Positions 1 to 7,100 of a stretch of DNA of 7,337 nt are shown here, one piece after another (the first letter of the stretch is position 1; each line of letters begins with the position of its first letter). The stretch covers positions 1 to 7,337 of the forward strand of contig JBKGZI010000319.1 in NCBI GenBank assembly GCA_046545675.1, in the 5' to 3' direction. The notes under the pieces were generated by a model. That model ran no database searches, was not told the DNA's origin, and was given only the letters and a program-made list of their open reading frames with translations. The position numbers and the translations under genes are program-made. Source of the DNA: CAYLTX01 sp046545675. Its GTDB lineage: Bacteria > Myxococcota_A > Bradymonadia > Bradymonadales > Bradymonadaceae.

Positions 1-1232
1 GCCACCAGCAGGGCGGTCTCGGTGGGATCGCCGCTGGTCTCGCCATGCTCTTCGCCGCCGGCATCGCTGCGATAAAATTCGCCCTCATTGGCCAGCACGC
101 CGGTAAAGAGCGTGCGTCGCAGCGATTCGTTGTCGACGACATCCTCGACAACCGAAGAGATCGCGTCGGCCTCCAGATAGACGTCGTCGTCGGGCGTCCA
201 GATACGCTCGACGGTCATGCGGTTTTCGGTGAGCGTGCCGGTCTTGTCCGAGCCGATCACCGTGGTGCTGCCCAGCGTCTCGACGGCGGGCAGATTGCGG
301 ATGATCGCGTTTCGCGCCGCCATGCGGCGAACGCCGACCGCCAGGGTGATCGTCAGCGCCACCGGCAGGCCCTCGGGCACCGCCGAGACCGCCAGGGCCA
401 CGGCCACCATGAACATCTCGGTGGCGCCTTGGCCCATCAGCACGCCGATGCCGAAGCTGGCCACGGCGGCGATCGCCGCGACGATGCTGACGATGGTGGC
501 GAAGCGGTTCATGCGCTTCTGCAAGGGAGTCTCGGCGGCCTCCTCGCCGCGCAGGCGCTCGGCGATCGAGCCGAGCTCGGTGTCCTCGCCGATGGCGACC
601 ACATAGCCGCGTCCGCGTCCGCGGCTGACCACCGTGCCCGTATGCGCCATATTGCTGCGATCGGCGACCGGGCTGGCCTCGGCGACCGGCGCGGTCTGTT
701 TGTCGACGGGCACCGACTCGCCGGTGAGCAGGGACTCGTCGATGGACAGTGTCGTCGTCGAACTCAGCCGAACATCGGCGGGCACGCGGGCGCCCGACTC
801 GAGCAGGACCACGTCACCCGGGACGAGCACGCGGCTGTCGACCTCGTGCTCGTGGCCGTCGCGGATGACCTTGGCCCGAGGAGAGACCAACTCGCTGAGC
901 TCACGCACGGCGGTCTCGGCGCGGCGTTCCTGGGTAAAGCCGATCACCGCGTTGAGGAACAGCACCGCGCCGATGACCCCGGCGTCGACGTACTCGCCGA
1001 TCACGAGGGTGACCACTCCGGCGACCAGCAGGATGTAGATCAGCGGGCTCTTGAATTGATGCGCCAAGAGCGCCAGCGGGCTGGTCGGCGGCTCGGGCTC
1101 GATTTCGTTGGCACCAAAGCGTCTGTGGCGCTCGGCCGCCTCGCTGCGCGACAGCCCCTCGTTGCTCGATTCTACGCTCGCTCGAACGTCGGCGACGCTC
1201 TCTGAATGCCACGACATATTCGATTCGGTCAT
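1..1232 (-). CDS. P-type cation-transporting ATPase, P2 (PacL/MgtA-like) type, N-terminal part, cut by window edge
   Basis: This is the first 410 codons of an ATP-driven membrane cation pump, read on the minus strand with no stop before the left edge. Visible in order: an N-terminal cytoplasmic domain (about 1-60); two hydrophobic segments (about 62-80 and 84-99); an actuator domain with TGES at 170-173; two more membrane segments (about 244-266 and 273-300), the second carrying PEGLP at 286-290; the phosphorylation motif DKTGTLT with Asp329; and GDPTE at 400-404, opening the nucleotide-binding part. This order and spacing are those of P2-type ATPases of the Ca2+/Mg2+ pump group. The transported ion cannot be fixed, because membrane segments 5 and 6 lie outside the window. 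ATG at 1232 is preferred: a weak GGGA lies 7 bases upstream, and the in-frame ATG at 1217 has no ribosome site. The remaining C-terminal part, probably about 500 residues, is not visible. Confidence 0.95.
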   Translation of the reverse strand, partial: MTESNMSWHSESVADVRASVESSNEGLSRSEAAERHRRFGANEIEPEPPTSPLALLAHQFKSPLIYILLVAGVVTLVIGEYVDAGVIGAVLFLNAVIGFTQERRAETAVRELSELVSPRAKVIRDGHEHEVDSRVLVPGDVVLLESGARVPADVRLSSTTTLSIDESLLTGESVPVDKQTAPVAEASPVADRSNMAHTGTVVSRGRGRGYVVAIGEDTELGSIAERLRGEEAAETPLQKRMNRFATIVSIVAAIAAVASFGIGVLMGQGATEMFMVAVALAVSAVPEGLPVALTITLAVGVRRMAARNAIIRNLPAVETLGSTTVIGSDKTGTLTENRMTVERIWTPDDDVYLEADAISSVVEDVVDNESLRRTLFTGVLANEGEFYRSDAGGEEHGETSGDPTETALLV

Positions 1233-1610
1233 CAGCTAATCCCGGGATCCATCCATCTACGATAAATTTCGCTGCGGTGCCGCGGCGGGCGCGACGGTGC
1301 GCATCATAGGTGTCTTACAAGTTACGAGCCAATCCCGCCGGATCTAGCAAAAGACGCCCGAGTCTAAATCGATTGCGGATCGGCGCCCGGCGGCAGCGTC
1401 GCTATGCCAAGGTCGGGGGATGCAGAAAATGCGCTCGTGTACGACGGGTGCATTTATTGCGCACTGAGAGGCGATCGATGCCCCTTTGGCCCGGAATCCC
1501 GGCTTCATCTGCGTGATCATCGGACCGAGCCCCCATCACAAAAAGCTGCAAAATTTGCGCGTATAGGCCCCGTTTTGGTTGAAACGCCATATCTTCGGTA
1601 GTACTCTGTT
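1233..1610. other. Divergent intergenic region, no gene recognised
   Basis: This 378-base stretch separates the divergent ATPase and kinase genes. Short open frames occur on both strands, but their third codon positions lack the strong G/C preference of the neighbouring genes, and none resembles a known protein. The part nearest the kinase is AT-richer and holds the 11-base palindrome GCAAAATTTGC at 1548-1558, a possible operator or an effect of composition. The kinase side shows no convincing promoter: the best pair, TTGGTT (1575-1580) and TAGTAC (1599-1604), is weak and would place the transcript start at about the ATG itself. No tRNA or structured RNA was recognised. Confidence 0.7.
1303..1332 (-). 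promoter_or_regulatory. Candidate sigma70-like promoter of the P-type ATPase gene
   Basis: Read on the minus strand, TTGGCT (1332-1327) is followed after 18 bases by TATGAT (1308-1303), matching the sigma70 consensus at 4 of 6 and 5 of 6 positions. Transcription would start near 1296, leaving an untranslated leader of about 65 bases before the ATG at 1232. The position in a divergent intergenic region fits. It was found by eye, and in unusual GC-rich bacteria the housekeeping consensus may differ, so this is only a candidate. Confidence 0.35.
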
Positions 1611-3740
1611 ATGGAAAGAGTCCTCGAACAGTCCATTGTTCGCACTGGGTCGTCTGCCCTGTCGAGTTTGTCGACGGAGGAGGCCGGGTCGGATGTATCC
1701 CTCGGGAGCGTGATGGGAACTATCACCCAGACGACCACGGATGGAGGCAATGCTTCCGATGAACCGGAGCGGTCAGACGCCCAGCAGGACCACGACCAAG
1801 ATCTGCCGGAAGTGGTCTTCCACGCCGGCTCGCGGGGGGCTCATAACCACTTTTGCGCTACCTGTCAGGCGATCAGGAGGGCGAATGACTCCCAGTGTTC
1901 GGACTGCCTCGGTGCGCCGCCTGCTCAGGGGTGGCCCTCGCTAGACGAATGTCCGGATTCTTGGCTCGGGCGCAGCGTCGGTCAGGGCTATGTGATCGAT
2001 CAGCGTATCGGCGAGGGCGCGGCCGGCGTGGTCTATCGCGCTGTCTCTCAGAAGGTCTCGCGAGAATTTGCCCTCAAGATCGTCGACCCGACCAGCGACA
2101 AGGTCCTCGATGTCGCGCCCTCCCAGTTGCTGCGCAATCTCAGCCGCGAGATCGACGCGCAGTCCCAATTCAAAAATCCCCATGTCGTCCATCTCTTTGA
2201 CGTCATCGAGCTCGAAGGCAATTGCCTCGGCATCTTGATGGATCTGGTCGACGGAGTGACCGTCCAGCATCTCGTCGAGCGCGAGGGGCCGATGGCCGTC
2301 GAGCGGGCGTGCCACATCCTTCGTCAGGCCTCCATCGGCGTGCATGAAGCACATGAGGTCGGACTCGTCCACCGGGATCTCAAGCCCCAGAACCTGATGG
2401 TTACGACGCTTCCGAGCGGGGAAGACTTCGTCCGGGTGCTCGACTTCGGAATTATCTGCCTGCAGAACGACTCCGACGCGGTCAACGGATTTGTGGGAAC
2501 GCCGGCTTATGCCAGCCCCGAACAGGCCGCCTGCGAGAGGCTCGACCGCCGAAGCGATATCTATTCATTGGGCGTGGTCTTCTTCTTTATGCTCACCGGG
2601 CAGACCCCGTTTCCAGGCGCGTCTGTCGCCGATGTGCTCAGCGCGCATATGCGCGACAGATCGCCGCTGCTCGCCGAGGCCGTCCCGGCCAGCCATTTTC
2701 CAGACGCGCTCGAGGATTTGGTGGCGAGGCTACTGTCCAAGAATGCAGCCGAGCGGCCGGACACCCTGGCACAACTGATCAGCGAGATCGACGGTCTATT
2801 GAGCGTGCTGCCCAACGGGTCGGCCCACCGGAGCGCATCGGGGAGCAGCCGGACGGAGCGCTCGAATGTAGAGACGGTCCCGGGCGACGACGAGCCCGAC
2901 CCGCTGGGACTGACGCCGCAGCGCCATCCCGAGGGGATCGAGGAGCTCGTCGGGGTGAGCGAGCCGAGCAGCCCCAGTGATTTGGTTGCTGACGGGGGGG
3001 CACCGACCTTGGCCGGCATGCCGGTGCGGGAGGTTGTCGTTCCCGGCTCGTTGATCGACCAGGCTTGGACGCTCACCCCCGACGAACGCATCATTTATCT
3101 GCACCCCCAGGGCGAACTGAAATTGGTCGACTCGGCGCTGGACACCGAATGGGCGATCGACCTCGGGCTGGATGCGCATCCCACCGCGATCACCTTGGCC
3201 CCGGACGCCGCCTTTATCGCCACCGTCGATGGCCAACTCCACGAGTTCTCGCCCAGCTTCGAGCACCGAAGACATCTCTGGACCACTCCCGACGGGGCAA
3301 CGCCGGGGTCGCTCAGCTGCGACGTCGCAGGCGAGTGGGTCGCGCTGGTCACGGAGCAGGGCGACGCTTTTGTGGGGCGCTTGGCCGCCGACGGCACCGG
3401 CGAGTGGCGCCGCCTCGGCCTGAGCGCGAACACCGTCGAGATCGACGTGGCGAAATCAGGTCACCGACTGGCCGTGCGCACGGACGCGGCCTTTGTGCAG
3501 GTTTGGACCCTCGCTCTCCCCTGCGAGAAGGTGCGTACGGCGAGCGTGCCCGCGGGGCTGGAGTCCATGGCGTTGACCCAAGACGCCAGCCACTTGCTCT
3601 GCCTGACCAGCCACGGCGACTGCGGTCTGCTTCCGCTGCCCGATGGCGGATGGGAAGCGATCACCAGCGACTTCGAAGGGATCGTCAGTGTCGCCGTCGA
3701 TCACCACGGCGTGCTCATCCTCTTCCGCGACGACGCCTGA
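1611..3740 (+). CDS. Soluble Hanks-type Ser/Thr protein kinase with N-terminal zinc ribbon and C-terminal beta-propeller-like region
   Basis: A 709-residue protein kinase that should phosphorylate Ser/Thr on proteins in the cytoplasm. Residues 1-75 are polar and probably disordered. Cys82, Cys85, Cys96 and Cys99 form a CxxC-x10-CxxC zinc ribbon. The kinase domain spans about 127-395 and is complete: glycine loop GEGAAGVV (134-141), Lys156, probable helix-C Glu180, HRDLKPQN (254-261, catalytic Asp256), DFG (278-280), GTPAYASPE (296-304), Asp316 and Arg382. A polar, probably flexible linker (about 400-465) leads to five repeats of about 40 residues plus a partial sixth (about 480-709), resembling beta-propeller blades. 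There is no signal peptide or membrane segment, unlike PknB-type receptor kinases. The ATG at 1611 has no clear ribosome site; the in-frame ATG at 1713 (Met35) follows GGGAG at four bases and would keep all domains. The gene stands alone and converges on the STAND/DUF2141 pair. Target and signal are unknown. Confidence 0.93.
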   Translation: MERVLEQSIVRTGSSALSSLSTEEAGSDVSLGSVMGTITQTTTDGGNASDEPERSDAQQDHDQDLPEVVFHAGSRGAHNHFCATCQAIRRANDSQCSDCLGAPPAQGWPSLDECPDSWLGRSVGQGYVIDQRIGEGAAGVVYRAVSQKVSREFALKIVDPTSDKVLDVAPSQLLRNLSREIDAQSQFKNPHVVHLFDVIELEGNCLGILMDLVDGVTVQHLVEREGPMAVERACHILRQASIGVHEAHEVGLVHRDLKPQNLMVTTLPSGEDFVRVLDFGIICLQNDSDAVNGFVGTPAYASPEQAACERLDRRSDIYSLGVVFFFMLTGQTPFPGASVADVLSAHMRDRSPLLAEAVPASHFPDALEDLVARLLSKNAAERPDTLAQLISEIDGLLSVLPNGSAHRSASGSSRTERSNVETVPGDDEPDPLGLTPQRHPEGIEELVGVSEPSSPSDLVADGGAPTLAGMPVREVVVPGSLIDQAWTLTPDERIIYLHPQGELKLVDSALDTEWAIDLGLDAHPTAITLAPDAAFIATVDGQLHEFSPSFEHRRHLWTTPDGATPGSLSCDVAGEWVALVTEQGDAFVGRLAADGTGEWRRLGLSANTVEIDVAKSGHRLAVRTDAAFVQVWTLALPCEKVRTASVPAGLESMALTQDASHLLCLTSHGDCGLLPLPDGGWEAITSDFEGIVSVAVDHHGVLILFRDDA

Positions 3741-3741
3741 A

Positions 3742-3792
3742 GGCCAATGTCTGAGGCCAATAATGTCTGAGGCCAATAATGTCTGAGGCCAA
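3742..3792. repeat. 16-base tandem repeat between convergent genes
   Basis: The unit GGCCAATAATGTCTGA occurs twice exactly (3755-3770 and 3771-3786). A shortened copy lacking three bases precedes them (3742-3754) and a partial copy GGCCAA follows (3787-3792). The array starts one base after the kinase stop codon. The period is not a multiple of three, so the TGA in each copy falls in a different plus-strand frame (3752, 3768, 3784), giving stops in all three frames. Each junction also creates an ATG opening the same short peptide, MSEAN. Replication slippage is the simplest origin. Confidence 0.93.
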
Positions 3793-3801
3793 CAAGCCTC
3801 A
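3784..3801. terminator. Small hairpin between the convergent genes, weak terminator candidate
   Basis: TGAGGC (3784-3789) and GCCTCA (3796-3801) form a perfect 6-base-pair stem with a 6-base loop (CAACAA). It sits between two convergent genes, and its right arm contains the stop codon of the minus-strand DUF2141-like ORF. A run of T is absent on either side, so it does not meet the usual criteria for a rho-independent terminator. It may still slow or protect transcript ends, or may be chance. Confidence 0.25.
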
Positions 3802-4143
3802 TCGGTAATTCAACGATATGTTTACGCCCAGCTTCGCCTTGTCGAAGAGGAATTTACAATCCTCGAAGTCCGGCGGCGGCAGCCGCGAGGTGACCGGCTT
3901 GTAGATCCCCGCGCCTTCCTTGGGCATCCCCACCCAATTCTTGTCCAGCGAGCCGTCGGCGTCCTCGTCGTGGTAGACGACCACCAGCGTTCCTCCCCCC
4001 ACGGTGTCTGGCAAAAGACGGCCGGATCCAAACTGGGGTTGGAGCGGGGCCCGGCTGCGGCCCTTCCTTTGCGGCCCTTCCTTTGGGTTGTGCTCGATAG
4101 AGTGCCAGGACTGCCAGGTGCCGTGGAGGTCGCCGTCCGTCAC
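3799..4143 (-). CDS. DUF2141-like protein, apparently lacking the exported N-terminus; possible gene remnant
   Basis: A 114-codon ORF. Its C-terminal half matches the DUF2141 pattern as I know it: VVVYHDEDADGSLDKNW (54-70), GMPKEG (72-77), then PPPDFEDCKF (89-98) and a final beta-strand. This mirrors the family consensus of HDEN.NGKLDTN, G.PKEG and PP.FEDA. The family has no established function and its members are usually exported. Here the first 50 residues hold no signal peptide and are not recognisable as the domain's first strands. The only upstream start in frame is a GTG at 4143, overlapping the TGA of the STAND gene (GTGA), with no usable ribosome site of its own, so translation would depend on coupling. 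Third positions are G/C-rich both in the first 19 codons and from about codon 48 on, which favours real coding sequence. The 14-base duplication at 4056-4085 lies inside it. It may be a short intact gene or a family member that lost its 5' end. Confidence 0.6.
   Translation of the reverse strand: MTDGDLHGTWQSWHSIEHNPKEGPQRKGRSRAPLQPQFGSGRLLPDTVGGGTLVVVYHDEDADGSLDKNWVGMPKEGAGIYKPVTSRLPPPDFEDCKFLFDKAKLGVNISLNYR
4056..4085. repeat. Perfect 14-base tandem duplication within the DUF2141-like ORF
   Basis: TGCGGCCCTTCCTT is present twice back to back (4056-4069 and 4070-4083), and two further bases continue the period. It codes part of the region around KEGPQRKGRS on the minus strand. Fourteen is not a multiple of three, so gain or loss of one copy would shift the reading frame. 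With both copies present, the flanking G/C-rich third-position frames agree. Confidence 0.9.
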
Positions 4144-7100
4144 TCACCGGGTTGTTGTCGACGCACCGGTTGGTCGGGAGAGAGCAAGTAGCCGCCATCC
4201 TCGTTGAGTAAGACGCCGCGAAGGCCCAGATCGCGCAGCGTCGAGACGGCCACGTACAGCCGGTTTTTCGCCGAGCCGGGATCGAGCGTCTGGTCCGGCC
4301 AACCAGCGACGACCAGCTCATCGATGTCCAGCGGGTCCCCGGGGGCATCGAGGCGCCGGGTGACCAGGCGCTCGAGGATGCGTCGCAGCGCGCCGCGCCG
4401 CGAGATGTCCACGCGTTCTTCTTGGGGTAGTTCGAACCAGCGCCCGCTGGCATCCACAACTAGCCCGACTTGCTCCTCCTCCTCGGCGCGGACGCGGCAA
4501 TCGTAGGACTCCAGAACGCGCTCGACGAAGCGCAGCGCCCGATCCACGGCGAGTTCGTCGTGGCCCTGTCGGATCTGTTGGAGTTGCTCGCGCGCAGCGT
4601 CGACCGCCTCGCACATCTTCTCGGAGGACGTGTCGGCGGGGATGGTGAGCATCGCCCGGTAGGCACGCAGCACCGCGTGCCAGGAGCCTTGTGGGTAGGT
4701 CTCGAGGAAGGCTTCCGCCTGAGCCAGAAGCGCTGTGGCCTCGGCATGTTGGCCCAGCACCCATTGAACTGCGCCGAGGCGCATCGTCAGCACAATCTCG
4801 AGTAAGTGGACGTCGTCGGCCTCGATGGTGGCCAATCCCTCGCGAAGATAACGCCGCGCCTTCTCGGCGTCACCGCCGAGCATATAGGTCTCGCCCAGGG
4901 CCATATATGCCCCGGTGGTGATGCTGGCAATGGCGTGTCGTCGCCCGATGCGCAGGGCGCGCTGCAACAGGGTGATGGCCCTGGAGAACTCTCCTTGCTC
5001 GACCGCCAGATCCCCGACATCGAGCAACGTCAACCCCTCGGACCGGCGCATGCCGAGCTGCTCGAAGAGTTCGAGCGACTTTTGGCTGAAGTGTCGCGCG
5101 TCGTCGAATTGCTTGCCGTATAGCGCGGCGAGGCCCCGCACCGAGTAGAGCATGGCTGGGATGCGCGGGTTTTCGGACTCCCCGACCAGCTCGAGGCCCC
5201 GCGAAGCGGTGTTGATGGCCTCGGCCCAATCTCCCTGATCGACCAGCCGCCCACTCATCTCGTAAAGCACCAGCGCCTGCGCGCCGGCGCCGCCGGCTCC
5301 GGAGGCGGCCTCGAGAGCCTCGTCGAGCGCCTTGTCAGCCTGAGATGAGTCGCCGGAGGTGATGCAGGCGCGGGCGAGCATACGCAGGGCTTCGGCGGTG
5401 TCCTCATCGTCGATCCCCGCCTCGGCCAGGACATCTCGGGCGAGGCGAGCGTCACGGCCGGCGGCGCCCACCATGGCTTCCGTATTGTACAGGTAGCTCC
5501 TCGCTATCAGCAGCCGCGCGTAAGGGCGAGGCTGCTGCTCGATATCGTCGAGTGCGAGGACTTCCTCGAGCAGCTCGAGCGCCGGTCGCGCCGCGCCGCG
5601 TACCGAGTACAGCTCACACAGAGCCAAGCCGAGATGGGCGGCGCGCGGGTCGGCCGCCGCGGCCGCGCGGGCCAGGGCGGCGCGGAGCTCGTGGAATTCG
5701 AAGCCGATCCGCTCGAGCGCCGCGCGCATGCCGGGCCCGCGCGCGGCGCCGTACCAGCGCGAGGCGCAGTCGGCGTAGACGCTAAGGTGGCGGCGCTCGG
5801 CCGCTCGCAGGGTCGCCTCATCGGCGTGCTCGCGCACAAACTCGACGACCGGTAGATAGAGCCGAAGCGCTACCTCCCCGCCGCTTCTGGGGGCTTCGAG
5901 CGTCTCCAAAAGCGAGTGCTCGGCCAGCGCAGTCAAAACCTCTTCGAGCTGATCGTCGGGGCAGGCGTCAACGACACCTCTGGCCGCCTGGAGGGTGAAC
6001 ACGCCGGCAAATACCGTGCACTGGGCCAGGACATCGCGTTCGCGCTGGCTCAGAAGCCGCCACGACCAGGCGACTACGTCCGCCAGGGACGCATCGCGGC
6101 GCGCCTCAGCCCCCGGGACGACTCGCCGCGCGTCGAGCAATTGTGTGCCCAACTCGTCGAGTGGGCTCAGGCGTGCTCTCGAAGCGGCAATTTCGATCGC
6201 AAGCGGCAAGCGTTCGAGCCGATCGACCAGCTCGACGATGGTCTCCAGGTGGGCCTCGGTCAGTGCAAAGTCGGGCCGTACACACTGGAGACGGCGCACG
6301 AATAGGCCGACGGCGCAGGCCTCGTCGAGCGGCGCGAGCTCCACGAGCTGTTCGGCGTCGAGGCCGAGTCGACGCCGTGAGGTCACCAGCCAGCGCACCT
6401 GAGGCGCCGTCGGCAACCACTGCTGGAGACAATCGGCCAGCTCCGGGATGATTTGCTCGGCGTTGTCCAGGATGATCAACGCTTGGCCGCGGGCCTTTAG
6501 AGCGTCGCCGAGCGCGCTCAGAACTTTATCTCGAGGCGTCGAGGCGCTCAGACGCACCTCGAAGGTCGCGCTGATCGTGGCGCTCAGCTCCGAGAACGAC
6601 TCGACCTGAGCGAGGTCGACAAACCAAACATCTGCGCGCGGATGACGCTGCCGAAAACGCCCGCCAAACTCGAGCGCCAGCCGCGTCTTGCCGGCCCCGC
6701 CCATGCCGAGCACCGTGACGAGCTTATTCGGCCGGCACAGCGACTCGAGCTCGAGCAGCTCGGCCCGGCGCCCAACGAAGCCGCCGCGAGGACGCGCCAG
6801 GTTGGTCGCCCCGAGCGACAGCTGTGGAGTATCGACGCGCTGGCCGAACTCGAGCGCCAGCACGCGCACCGGTTCGGCGGCAAGTCGCAACTGACGCCGG
6901 CCGAGATCGAAGAAGTCCACACCGATGGTGTCCTCGAGGCGTACCCATTCTCCGAACGCGCCGGTGGCCAGGGCCTGGCCTGCTTCGCCGAGCGCCCCGA
7001 GAGCCTGTACCACTTCCCAGGCGGGGCCCCAGGGCTCATCGTCGGCCTCGCGTGCCCCTCCCAGAAGGAGTCGCCCAAAATGTAAAACGAGCTTAGCAGC

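Noticed and set aside
45..1205. Long plus-strand open frame of 386 codons
   Set aside because: It is antisense to the P-type ATPase, whose minus-strand frame carries every family motif. The plus-strand product is a low-complexity Ala/Arg/Asp-rich shadow.
901..1212. Minus-strand open frame of 103 codons
   Set aside because: It overlaps the ATPase in another frame on the same strand and gives an Arg-rich product with no domain.
1310..1601. Short open frames in the divergent intergenic region, including one with CxxC (1404-1601)
   Set aside because: Third codon positions are not G/C-rich as in the real genes, no ribosome site is seen, and the peptides resemble nothing known.
3065..3754. 229-codon plus-strand frame overlapping the kinase 3' end
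   Set aside because: The Arg/Gly-rich translation is a +1 shadow of the propeller-coding region, whose own frame shows regular blade-like repeats.
3742..3792. Possible CRISPR-like or attachment-site repeat
   Set aside because: The copies are directly adjacent with no spacers, the unit is only 16 bases, and no integrase or cas gene is present.
3854..4459. 201-codon minus-strand frame spanning the STAND 3' end and the DUF2141-like ORF
   Set aside because: The motifs of both proteins lie in other frames, and this translation is Arg/Pro-rich with no domain.
5916..6402. Plus-strand open frames opposite the ATPase domain of the STAND gene
   Set aside because: They are antisense to Walker B and the flanking NB-ARC motifs and carry no recognisable domain.
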